Part shown: piece after piece, positions 1 through 64,000 of the stretch
Position numbering within the stretch: position 1 is the first letter of the stretch
How the letters are laid out: each line of letters starts with the position of its first letter
Assembly: GCF_026213295.1 (NCBI RefSeq)
Contig: NC_079419.1
Coordinates: 16,767,280-16,831,279, forward strand
DNA length: 64,000 bases
Direction of reading: 5' to 3'
DNA from: Gadus chalcogrammus
Taxonomy: Eukaryota > Chordata > Actinopteri > Gadiformes > Gadidae
Notes under the pieces: generated by a model
Seen by the model: only the letters and a program-made list of their open reading frames with translations
Database searches by the model: none
What the model was told of the DNA's origin: nothing
Program-made: the position numbers and the translations under genes

Positions 1-3
1 CCT

Positions 4-381
4 CGTGCCCACTGCACCGTCAGTCAACGGACGTGGGAAGGCGTGGCTGACGGATGGGGGAGTAGTCTTTGCAGAGGCATCCGTCAGCCAATCAAATCGC
101 TTCGCCGGGTTCTTCCCGCTTCTTCCTGTTTGTTGCGAGGCAAGATGACCCGCTTTCCCGCTTTCCAGTATCGTCAGAGCCCGAGTCGCGTCACAGTGCT
201 TAAATTTGCATACGCGATCTGATTGGATGACGGAACCGTCGCTGCCGAAAAAGTTGAACATTTTTCAACTTTCTGACGGTGGCGAACGCTCCAACTGAAC
301 GGACGGATCCACAATGCATTGCGCGTCCGTCCCCATTCAAAGTCAATGGGCAACGGACAACTGACGGAGGTAGTGGGCACG
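4..381. mobile_element. Short non-autonomous DNA transposon with terminal inverted repeats
   Basis: CGTGCCCACTGCACCGTCAG at 4-23 is matched, inverted and with few changes, by the sequence ending at 381 (reverse strand CGTGCCCACTACCTCCGTCAG). The interior is full of GACGG/CCGTC motifs in both orientations and a small stem (AAGTTGAAC...TTCAACTT) near 252-272. There is no transposase. The left end touches the window edge, so the true terminus and target duplication cannot be seen. The superfamily is uncertain; PIF/Harbinger is one possibility. Confidence 0.55.
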
Positions 382-730
382 GGGCGTGAGTCCGCCGCTG
401 CCGTAGCCTACTACCAGGAATATAACACTGCTGCTGAGACCCAGCAATTCCCTCAAAATGCAATGCAATGCAAGGTTGGTTTTATTTCTAACATTATTCT
501 ATAAACAGACATTTAAATCTATAGTCTGGTGTTATTATTGATTGACCTCGGGTGTACTGTGGAGTGGGTAAGACTGTTTTTAATAGCAGGCTAGCTTTTC
601 CCGTTCACTTGCGCTAGCCTAGCACGAGAGAACTCCGCAACTAGAAGGACTGAATAAAATGGGTTGAAAACTGTCTCCAGTGATATAGAATACCAAAGCT
701 CACTTGGGAATCAGGCCCTATGTCCAAAAT

Positions 731-772
731 TCCGAACTACCCCTTTAACCCTTGCAAGTTAAGTTGCAAGGG
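731..772. repeat. Near-perfect palindrome
   Basis: TTAACCCTTGCAA and TTGCAAGGGTTAA flank a 6-base centre, so the sequence can fold back as a hairpin with 13-bp perfect arms. It lies in a yeats2 intron and is probably a MITE fragment. Confidence 0.6.
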
Positions 773-1412
773 TTAAGGGCAGGAGGGGTTTTCTATACCC
801 TCGGTCTTTCCAAATGATTGTCCGTTAGTGAAACTTCATCTAAATCTTAGCTACCCACCTGCTCCTGTCTTAAGACTCGACACTCTGCATTACATATCTT
901 GTATATTTTGTTCCGAGAGTCTTTTCTAAAAAGGGCGTTGTTGAAATTTGGACTGTTTCTTACATCCCGCGTGTGGCGATGAAGTCTGGCGTGTTCTTAA
1001 ATAGATGCATTAAATACAGCGGCTTCGATTCAGCAGCCAGCTGTTGAGACAATGCTGTCTGCTTTGAAGCCAACCCATTACAAAGGAGCTGGGGCCCTGC
1101 TGACTTTAACTGGGTCGGATGCCGTTTTCATTTTATTCCTACAGGCTCTCTGTCTGAGCCATGGTTAGCTTGCTTTTTAAAAAGCAGCGTTGAATGAGAT
1201 TGTGGGCAGGAAATTGCAAGACAATGTGTAAATTGAGGGGCCAAGTGCATTAAACTGGATCATTTCAAAGTACGGTAGTAAGCCAAACACTTTTCAAAGC
1301 TCATTGAGAAATGACTATAATAATCGTAGAAAAAAAGGTGGACATTTTTTTTGTGGGGTGTAGCTCGGCATGTGGCCCAATCTAAATGCCTTGTCTTTTT
1401 CACTTTTCCCAG

Positions 1413-12585
<11,173 letters not shown>

Positions 12586-13766
12586 CAAGCCCCCGCCCAC
12601 CATCACTTCACCCTTTGAACCTGAACCAGGAATGACTAAGACACACAAACGGACTGTCGAGAGACTGCCTGCACCCGTGGCGACCACACACGCGTGTGTG
12701 TGTGTGTGTGTGCGTGTCCCACTTGATTCTGCTCAACAGCTGCAGAAGTTGTGAAACATTTGGAACTGACGAAAGAAACCAACTACAAAACCATTTCCCT
12801 GTTGCTAAATGTCACTGCAGGGGGCGGGGCTATGTACCATGGGGGGCCAATCGTGTAAAGCTCTTCACTTCAACAACCAATCAGGGGCACTCAATAGACT
12901 TTAACTGTACACAACGAGACAGACGATATGGAGTTGGGATAAAAAGCTGCATAACCGTTGGCCTCCATGGGCGACTTCGACTGCTTTATGGACATCAGAC
13001 AAACACTAGCAGTACTGTATTCACTCGTTGACTGTAAAAGGGCTCTGCTTTTCCTTTTCATAACTGCCACATGGAACGATGTCACATTACCTGTTTAGAG
13101 TAGAGGAGAACTGTTGTTTTAGTCCATATCCATGGGAGAAGGGAAGTGTTTTGGGGACGTGTGTCTTATACATTTGGATTTAATTTATTTGTTCTCCCCT
13201 CACGATCACGCACATTATAGCAAGATTATTGTGGTGAAACGTGTGGAAGGTCTGTTACTGGCCATGTCGGTTGACAGCTGATATAGATTATGGTTGAGAG
13301 CATTTCCTAGTTAGGAATTATTGGCATTTCCTAATGTAATGATGAGTTTAAGTGATGTTGTTTTTCATGGGCAACCATCGATCTGGAACTACGAGCATGT
13401 TATGGCATGCCTCATTCTAGAGACGCCTCTCTGGCATCCATGGTTACTGGACATGATGGGCTAGCAATGCTATGATTGTGAGTCTGTATGATTGGCAGTG
13501 AGTTGTCCGGGATGGGCCAGTGATGCTTGCACAGTGTTAGGTTTTTATGTGCGGTAGCTTACTCTAAACAGAGTGTTATCTGTCGAAAAGAGAAAATCTA
13601 TGCTCTTCAGCCTTTACTTGCAACACAGGCCTGATAGAAATGTCACATATACCTAACGAAACCGTCAGCTAAACAATTTAATTATAAACTATTACTGAGG
13701 CTGCTGGCTAACTTCTGCAGTCCATGGAATAAGCCACTTAACAAGTCCTACTGTTAATGTTTTGTT

Positions 13767-13768
<2 letters not shown>

Positions 13769-13817
<49 letters not shown>

Positions 13818-13828
13818 TGTGTGTGTGT

Positions 13829-13870
<42 letters not shown>
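13769..13870. repeat. (TG)n microsatellite in yeats2 3'UTR
   Basis: About 102 bp of TG with two small interruptions (GTGGTG, GTGGGTG), inside the inferred 3'UTR. Confidence 0.9.
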
Positions 13871-13873
<3 letters not shown>

Positions 13874-14317
13874 CTCCATAACTAATGAGGTTTGAAGGTC
13901 AGTGAAAACTCATTTTTTTTAAAGTATTTTTAGCACCCTAATGTATCACCCATAACCTGTACCCAGTGTATATGATCAAGATAACTCAGATGAAGGCATT
14001 CTGACTCTTATTTTTATACCGATGCGCGCCAGCAGTGATGTCCTCATGGTAATGTAGGTGTGTGTGAGTGTCAGGTGATCAGTTGAGTGTCGGCTGTATG
14101 TTGTTGCTGAGTGTTGCTGATGGTCGAGACCTTGTGTTAGGGGATTGTGGGGTGGGATTAATATTTGTATTACGTTAATATGTGAATGGGGGGAGAGTTG
14201 TGGGCTTGGTGATCGTCCCATGTTTTGACCGAGTTTGTGTGGAAAATACCTGTGAAAAGAACAGTGTATTTTCTTTCTTTTCATTTTTCAGTGCACAAAT
14301 CTAATCCATATTCTTGT

Positions 14318-14323
14318 AATAAA
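14318..14323 (+). terminator. Poly(A) signal AATAAA for yeats2
   Basis: A canonical AATAAA followed by A- and T-rich sequence lies 1.73 kb past the yeats2 stop. The convergent map6d1 gene begins its last exon about 1.1 kb further on. Confidence 0.55.
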
Positions 14324-14525
14324 AAAAGTAAAAACCTCTTGTTAAAGGAAGTGTTGCGTGTTTAACTACACTCTTTAACATTTATGTGTGTTTTAAATCA
14401 GTTAAGATAAGAATGGATTGTTAATGCCGACTGAGGGAGATGGATGTAAATTGGTAAAACCAGGCATGGTTGTGCATAGGAAACCTATATTAAGCTCTCA
14501 TTGTATTTCTCTCTAAAGGTTCTGC

Positions 14526-14694
14526 TTAAAGGTCCCATGACATGCCACCAGGTGTGAGTGTGATTAGCCTTGCAAGTGTTTTGAAAATCTGCCACTTACA
14601 CAATGACATCACAAGTGGGCGTGTCCACCCAGATATTCAAAACGGCTAGTGGCTAATCACACTCGCACCTGGAGGAATGTCATGGGATCTTTAA
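14526..14694. mobile_element. TTAA-flanked MITE, copy 1
   Basis: It begins TTAAAGGTCCCATGACATG and ends with the inverted form (GTCATGGGATCTTTAA). Terminal inverted repeats of about 40 bp include GGTGTGAGTGTGATTAG against CTAATCACACTCGCACC. TTAA at both ends fits piggyBac-type target duplication. There is no coding capacity. A second family member lies at 54843-55594. Confidence 0.8.
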
Positions 14695-15433
14695 AATGTG
14701 TATTGTAACTGTGTCCAAAATAATGGCAAAGATGGCACGTTTCTCACATATTTCCCTTTTAATTTTTTAAACAACAAATTTACAAAATCATAGATGGAAC
14801 CGTACTTTTTCAAAAGTGTAAACTAATGAAATATAACCTAAATATTTTACATATTTTTTCCGCTAATAAAATACTACCAGGTTTCTTGACACTAAAGGGC
14901 AACAAAGTGCATTGAGCATAACACAAACCATGACGTATGCACATTTTTTTTGTATTTTTTACAGCAGATCAACCAACCATCCACAAGAAACTGACATTTA
15001 ATCAATCAGGTGCACACACACACATACATACAAGAACTACACACCAACACGCGGAGCAGCCATGGAGTCGTGCGCCAACCAAGCTGATGCGACAAAGAAA
15101 ATGTTTATGAATGTTTGTTTTTCTTTTCTCAAACTATTCCCTAACATGCATATTTAAATACCACAGACGGTAGTAGCAGAACATATCAGGAAAGGATTTG
15201 CTTTTCATTCATTCTGTGCTGAATCCTGAAGAGGCGACAGACCTCAACAGACAATCCCCCCCACCCCCCACTGGCTCACACTATACAGTCCCAGCCTACA
15301 GTCCCCCTTGCATAGATTAATAATGGTGTGTGGAATGAACGGAGGACAATTCTTCCTTGTTGGTGCGGGGGATCTCAGCCGGCCGGAGCGGATTGGCTGG
15401 TGCTCGTTGTTTTCTGTGGTGTTTTTATGTCGG
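14695..15433. other. Intergenic space / map6d1 3'UTR
   Basis: This lies between the yeats2 poly(A) region and the last map6d1 exon, and presumably contains the map6d1 3'UTR on the minus strand. I could not single out its poly(A) signal; ATTAAA variants occur near 14756 and 15000. Confidence 0.4.
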
Positions 15434-21956
<6,523 letters not shown>

Positions 21957-24900
21957 TCATTCAGCCTCCGGTTTGGTGCTCCATTCTCTCTTGCGTAACT
22001 CTACTCTTCTAATCTTGCCACTTATGGTCTTTGGCAGCTGCTCCACAAACTCAATCTGGAGACATTGGATTGAAAACAGAGACAACATTCAACTTCAAGA
22101 TCACCTTGTTTTACTATATTGTCAACGGCATGCATGTCTATAATGCTATCTAAGAGTATGTGTGTGTAGTCACACTATACCTTGCGTGGGTACTTGTACG
22201 GTGCCGTGACCTGTTTGACATGCGTCTGCAGGTCTGCCACCAGCTGGCTTTTATCGTGAGACTCGTATTCGGCCGTCAAGACGATGAACGCCTTCACCAC
22301 CTGGGGGAGGAATGTATACTTAGCCTCTGGTCGGCACAGACTCTCAAAGTATTACTCCAGGAGGGGAAACTACATTATTGTGATAACTGCATGGCCGTTG
22401 TGCGTACCTCCCTCTGATTGGGTCTGGGCTGCTCACCACCGCCGACTCTGCGACGGCCTCATGTTCAATCAGAGCGTTCTCCACTTCAAACGGACCAATC
22501 CGGTACCTGAACCCCCGGAGTGAACTAGTTAATTTATTCTTCCAATATTTTGCATCAACATCGAAAAAGGGGCCACTTTGAACCACGGTAGTCACTCGTA
22601 CCCAGCCGAAAGGATGACATCGTCGGCGCGTCCCACAAACCACAGGTAGCCGTCCTCGTCCATGTACCCCCTGTCTCCGGTCAGGTAGAAGTCTGCCCGG
22701 TAACACTCTGCCGTCTTCTCCGGATCCCCCTGTGGCGGTCAGTGTTGAGAGGTCATTCACACAGTTGAAAGAACATAGAAAGATTGCCAAAATCTTTGCT
22801 CAAATCATTTTGCACGCACGCACAGACACACAGACAGATACACACACACACACATACACAGACACCCACACAGACACCGGTTAACAGTGCGGGGTGAAAA
22901 ACAGTTTGTCGGGAGAAGCATAGAAGATATTAAGAGGTTTCTTGCCCAAAGACATCAATACGTAGAGCATCTGAAGCCGGGGATTGAACCAGCAACCGTC
23001 CAGATGCAAGACAAATCAAACCATCCTACTCACTGTGTATTCAGTAAAGAGACTAAAGGGCTTGTCTGGTTTGACTCTGATGCCAATGTTGCCCTCTGTT
23101 CCTTTGGACAGGGGAGTACCTTCGTCATCCACAATCTGACAGAAGAAAAAAAAGCATGGATGTTGGTTTGTGTTTTGATGTCTCTTATCTCTGGTTCCTG
23201 AGGTCGTGCTTGCTGTCTTCAAAGGTGTCGCTGTCCCTTACCTGCACATCATATGCTGGGGATGCCTTTCCTATTGACCCCGGCTTGATGTCCATCCCCT
23301 TAAAGGTACCGGCAATCAGGACCTATGAGAGGATTACGTTTGTATCAGGGAAAGCAATTCAGTTTTTTTTAACATACAAGAGAATTTGGTATTTCCTCAC
23401 CGTTTCCGTCTGTCCGTATCCTTCATAGATATGCAGTCCGGTGGCCTGCTTCCACTTCTGCATTACCTCTGGGTTAATGGGTTCCCCGGCACACACACAG
23501 TGCTGCAACGACCCAAAGCTGTACCTGAGGAGAGAGAGAGAAATCCAAAGTTTGTGTTTTAACCGTGGCGGTGACCCAACAACGCCACCTTTGATTTACT
23601 CTCACAGTAATTATGTAAATAACAGGAAGGCAACTGAACAGATTCGACCTACTTTGACATATCTTCTTGAATGAGCATGCGGTAGGCCGTCGGAGCGGTG
23701 CAGAACGTGGTGATGGGAAACTTGGACAATGTCTAAAGAAAACAAAAAAGCAAAGCTGCTTAGCGTTAACTGTTTCTGGCAGGAAATAAACATTTGGTTT
23801 GGTGTTGCGGATTGGAGGAAAAATATGTGGATTTTAATTGTTTACTTAAAAAAAGACCAGATTCACAGATAGAATAATTGAATCCATCTTCAAATCCCCG
23901 CCGCCCTCCTCCTGCTCCTAGCTGGGCATCCATCTGACCAGCCGACCAGGGCAGCGGCCGGCTCACCTCGAGCACGGTGGAGGTGTCAAAGCGGGGCATG
24001 CGGTGGACGAAGACGCAGGACCCCTGGATCCAGGCGCCGTACACGCTGCTCCAGGCCGTTTTGGCCCACCCTGTGTCGGACGTGTTCCACAGCACGTCCC
24101 TGGCCGTCAGGTCAAGCCAGTACCTCCGTTTCAGGAAAGGAGCCGCAGATGGGATGATGACCAAGAGCATTAAAATAAACAATCACTGACAAATTAGACC
24201 TCAGAACGGTGAGTTCATGTTGAAAACAATCCAGTCACTTGGATTGTTAAATTCTGGATGGTATAGTGGCTAGGGTGTTGGACTCCACAACCAAATGGTA
24301 CTGGGTTCAATCCCCAAAGAACAGGAAAATGGCATAAGGCATCCTCAAGCCCGATGACTACTCCTCCTTAAAGACCACGTTAAAATTACAAATAGTTACA
24401 TTTCTAAACAATGTCTCTCAATATAATTCCATCATGGAGGGACACAGCTTGTACAACTCACTTTCCATTGACAGTTAGGCCGATCCCAAAGCTGCATTGG
24501 CTGTGCTGGGTCATTTTAGGAGACCCTGTTGTGCCGCTGGTGAAGAAGATGCTCATGGGGTCACCTCTGGGGTCTTCACACAGACATGGTCGCTGGACAC
24601 GTTGCTAAATTAAAGCACAACATAGACACAACTAGTGGTAATAACAAAAGCAAGCATTGAATGTCGTCTGAATGTAGTTTTTAATAATTAAGGGTTATTT
24701 ATTCTCTGGACAGTGAAGTGGTTAGCATGTTGCAATCCAAGCGGAAAGTTAGTGGGTCTTATCCCCAGTGGCCACAGCCAACCTGTATGAATCCTTCTGC
24801 AAGATGCCTCACCCCCTACCTCTGTGTAATGACATACATCTGAATTCACAAATTCACAAAGAGGCTCTGGATGTGGGCCACTTTGAACCAAATGAGTAAA

Positions 24901-26044
24901 TAATACCCTATTTGTTTTGCAGCTTACCTCATCAGATCCTGGAGGTTTCTCCAGCCGTCCCGCCTGCTGTTGGAGTGAGACACTATTATTTTACAGTTCA
25001 GGGCAGGGCACTGGGGGGCCACCTCGTCCACCAGCGGGGCCAGGAACTCGTCTGTGACCACACATTTGGCCCCGGAGGTGCGCAGCCGGTGAAGTATGTC
25101 TCTGGCAGTCAGCTGACAGGTCCCTGGCAGAAGCACAGTGCCTGGGGGACATGGAAACCCGTTATGAGCCATTTGCTGACATACTTCAGAGACGTTTGAC
25201 CTCTTGAGCAGGCTCTCTTGGTTATTCTAAAACTTCGTACAAACTACAATTTCTTCTAATTTTGAATTATTTTTCAGGATATAATACTACCCCATTGTAA
25301 TAAAACTAGTTGACAAACATACTTTTATCCACTGTGACTAGATAGTGAATGGAAAGTTGAGTCATGGAAGTGGCCTTAATCCATAGTTTTGTAAACAGAT
25401 ACCTGTACGGAGGCATGCGATATTAACCAGCCACCACTCTGGAATCCTGGGCAGCATCAGGAAGACGCGGTCCTGTTGCCTGAGCTGACAGAGCTCAGTG
25501 AAGACATTGGCCAGTTTCCTAGAGTGGAAGCCCAGCTCCTCAAAGCTCCACTGAACCTCCCTTCTCTGGCCATCTACCCACCAGAGCGCGGGGCTAGATG
25601 CTCTGCCGCCAGCCTCAAGAAGTAAGGGCAAAGTCAAAGTCAGCGTTACGGTTGATTACTTCACATGACCCAGACATACAAAGGAATCGAGAAGACTTTT
25701 CTCACCATCTCACAGTGAACAGTTAAAGTGCACAGTCACAACAGATAAGACAAGACATTTACTAACACTAAAAGTAAACATTGAAGTGCACAACAGATAG
25801 GGACATTTATTAATATTAAAAAGATAGACAATAAAATATAAGAGTCTACTATGTACTGTATATGTAGGAAGTAGCAGCATTAGTTTCTGTAAAAGTTAAG
25901 TGGTTGTGCAAAATAGGCAATCAGTAATGGCAGCAAAAGTTCTGTAAGATATATTTGTAATAGTAATAACATAGATATGAATTTGTTATGAGTCTGTTCC
26001 TTAATTTAAACCAAATACTTTTATATTGCTTTTCACTATCATAG

Positions 26045-26141
<97 letters not shown>

Positions 26142-26390
26142 AACATGTCAATATTTAGAGTAAAAATAAAAAGTTACCTTTTCTTTTTCTGCCCACTTGT
26201 CTAAAACATCTTCTGCAAAATTAAAATGCCCAGAGATTTGGGGGAATTTGAATTCATGTTTAATGGTGTCATAGTCAGTAAAGTTTTTAGGATGACATGC
26301 CTTGTGTGTATGGCTGTCTCTGGTTATTATTCTCGGGTGGCTCCTGGTTAGCTCCTTAAGAATAAAACGTAGGTCAACTAGTCTCTTCAT
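21957..26390 (-). CDS. Medium-chain acyl-CoA synthetase, ACSM family, with two frame breaks
   Basis: Coding exons in transcript order: 26178-26390, 25403-25613, 24928-25141, 24462-24604, 23967-24123, 23653-23732, 23401-23524, 23242-23322, 23034-23135, 22602-22729, 22408-22506, 22181-22300, 21957-22055. All splice sites are canonical. The family product activates medium-chain fatty or benzoic-type acids to CoA thioesters in mitochondria. Adenylate-forming motifs are present: [11 protein letters not shown] (ATP loop), [45 protein letters not shown] and [10 protein letters not shown] with the catalytic Lys. Expected length is about 590 aa, normal for ACSM. Two exons are one base short of the length needed for phase: 143 bp at 24462-24604 (break near 24561-24568, before the ATP loop) and 99 bp at 22408-22506 (break at the IRG-E motif). 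The other 11 exons are intact. It is therefore either a very young pseudogene or a sequence error. The closest paralogue (ACSM3-like or other) cannot be settled by eye. Confidence 0.85.
22895..23033 (-). repeat. Putative SINE-like remnant in ACSM intron
   Basis: GGGGATTGAACCAGCAACCG (about 22979-22998) reads on the minus strand as a B-box (GGTTCAATCCCC), preceded on the plus strand by sequence typical of fish tRNA-derived repeats. It lies directly against the donor of exon 23034-23135. Confidence 0.35.
24250..24380 (+). repeat. Putative tRNA-derived SINE, copy in ACSM intron
   Basis: A-box-like TAGTGGCTAGGGTGTTGG at about 24264 and B-box GGGTTCAATCCCC at about 24303 have tRNA-like spacing and are followed by an unrelated tail. 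It lies in the intron between exons 24462-24604 and 23967-24123, antisense to the gene. Confidence 0.55.
24695..24860 (+). repeat. Second putative tRNA-derived SINE in the next ACSM intron
   Basis: It shows GTGAAGTGGTTAGCATGTTG (A-box-like), then GTGGGTCTTATCCCC (degenerate B-box) and a tail with CCCCCTACCTCTGTGTAATG. More diverged than the copy at 24250. Confidence 0.4.
26046..26139. repeat. (CA)n microsatellite
   Basis: About 94 bp of pure CA in ACSM intron 1, about 40 bp from the donor of coding exon 26178-26390. Confidence 0.9.
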
Positions 26391-26507
26391 CTAGAAGAAA
26401 CAAAACCAACAAGGCAGATAAATCATTAGGCATTCATGTTATTGTTTGCATTTGACAATTATCTTTTCTAAGTACATAACTTAGGAAATAAAGAAAGCAA
26501 TGTTTAC

Positions 26508-26600
26508 CTCGAAATACTCAGAATAACCCTCCGCGTGGGTCGTTTGTTGGTCTGAACATACTTTGCATGAGAACAATGTCTAATCCAAATCCCATATCAC
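26508..26600 (-). other. Predicted non-coding first exon of the ACSM-type gene
   Basis: On the minus strand a strong donor (CGAG then GTAAAC) falls at 26502-26507, and an acceptor (TTTCTTCTAG) abuts the ATG of the coding exon at 26390. This suggests a 5'UTR exon ending at 26508. The transcription start near 26600 is a guess. Confidence 0.45.
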
Positions 26601-26850
26601 CAAAACATTGAGTCAATAATTCACGTGCACACAATACTTCATGCCCCGCCTCTTCTTCAGTGGTGTTAAGAAACGATCCCAGATGCATCAACAGACATTA
26701 AACATCACATTGATTTACAAACAAACACGCTCGTTTTTGGCAGACGCTCCTCAGAAATACAGCGACCCAGTCACCACCGCAGTAAGGGGGCGTTCTACCC
26801 ACAATGCCTTGTGACCTGCTGGGAGCGAACACAACACGTGTACTCACTCC
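26600..26850. promoter_or_regulatory. Candidate bidirectional promoter between the ACSM-type gene and eef1akmt4
   Basis: Head-to-head 5'UTR exons (minus-strand donor before 26508, plus-strand donor GTAAGT at 26888) leave about 250 bp between likely transcription starts. It contains CTACCCACAATGCCTTG at about 26796-26812, similar to the ZNF143/THAP11 promoter motif, and a CACGTG E-box near 26836. There is no obvious TATA box. Confidence 0.45.
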
Positions 26851-26887
26851 GCTCCACCGGGATTGGACCGCAGGGAGTGGAAACTTC
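26850..26887 (+). other. Predicted non-coding first exon of eef1akmt4
   Basis: GAAACTTC is followed by a consensus GTAAGT donor at 26888-26893. The matching acceptor (CAAAGTACAG, ending at 27364) lies five bases before the eef1akmt4 ATG. The 5' boundary is not determinable by eye. Confidence 0.45.
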
Positions 26888-27369
26888 GTAAGTGTCTTTT
26901 TTAAGCCATGCTAGAGGTTCTATGATGTCCATCCAGTCTCTATGGAGTGAGAGGGGATCATAGGTCGAAGCATTTGTGTGTGATCGCGTTACATTAACAG
27001 CACTTGTGGCTAACAGATGTTAGCCGTGAGTGTCCAGTGGATTCTCCCGCATACCGTGACACTCAGTCAGGGTCTCCCTCAGGGAGACCCGAGGGCTGTC
27101 ATAGTATCAACGGACCTCCAAGTACTAATGTGTTGATTATTACATTGTTAAACCACATGTGTGTGTATCGTAATAACATGACTAGACGTATGACACAAAC
27201 TGTCCCAAAGTGGACGTTTTCAAACGAACGCATCAAAGTTGTATGCTTTATAAGCGTTTAGTAAAGTGTCAGCAACATGTGAATGCAAATGAAACATGGG
27301 TGATGAAGGTACTGAATAATGTTTCCTCCCATACACCTAACTTATTTTTTTGGTCAAAGTACAGACAGC

Positions 27370-64000
<36,631 letters not shown>

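Larger units (their letters stand above)
1..1412 (+). other. yeats2 intron (upstream part)
   Basis: No coding exon was recognised here. The stretch holds a TIR-bearing element at its left edge and a small palindrome near 731-770. The remainder shows no recognisable feature. Confidence 0.5.
12586..14345 (+). other. yeats2: yeats2 3' untranslated region
   Basis: The region after the TGA at 12583-12585 runs without any further exon signal to an AATAAA at 14318-14323. It contains a TG array of about 100 bp (13769-13870). The end is inferred from the poly(A) signal and could be earlier if another site is used. Confidence 0.6.

Overview
The window is teleost fish genomic DNA: intron-rich protein genes with GT/AG splice sites, dense CA/TG, TC and poly-C/poly-G tracts, and fish-type transposon relics (hAT, TTAA-flanked MITEs, Ty3/gypsy, LINE, tRNA-like SINEs). 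The very high density of long dinucleotide arrays, plus a gypsy relic whose integrase lies upstream of reverse transcriptase as in cod Gmr1, suggests a gadiform (cod-like) fish. That taxonomic call is inference only.

Four protein genes can be assembled exon by exon, with matching phases except where noted. (1) The 3' half of yeats2 (+), 13 coding exons from 1413 to 12585, ending in the C-terminal histone fold of the ATAC-complex subunit. (2) map6d1 (-), three exons from 20496 down to 15434, convergent with yeats2. (3) An ACSM-type medium-chain acyl-CoA synthetase gene (-), 13 coding exons from 26390 down to 21957, carrying two single-base frame breaks. (4) The start of eef1akmt4 (+), a first coding exon at 27370-27529 and a second at 63899-64000 (cut by the window edge), separated by an intron of about 36.4 kb. 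The ACSM and eef1akmt4 genes are divergent and seem to share a short promoter near 26.6-26.86 kb. In human, YEATS2, MAP6D1 and EEF1AKMT4 all lie at 3q27.1, so the block is conserved; the ACSM gene is the odd member.

From 27.5 to 63.9 kb the window is the giant eef1akmt4 intron. It holds a hAT dimerisation-domain fragment (28.2 kb), a Ty3/gypsy pol relic (32.9-34.3 kb), a CpG-rich single-copy island (40.06-40.4 kb), a BED-finger relic (52.3-52.6 kb), a 1.05-kb minisatellite (53.8-54.8 kb), a TTAA-flanked element with an LTR-like insert (54.84-55.59 kb), a Tol2-like hAT element (56.37-57.68 kb), a hAT MITE with a perfect 8-bp target duplication (61.93-62.34 kb) and many microsatellites. I found no convincing host gene on either strand inside it.

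I did not find an undescribed multi-gene system. The strongest points for follow-up are the two frame breaks in the ACSM gene (with a possible splice bypass of one), the giant intron that splits the SAM-binding motif of eef1akmt4, the MAP6-like architecture of map6d1, and the INT-before-RT order of the gypsy relic.
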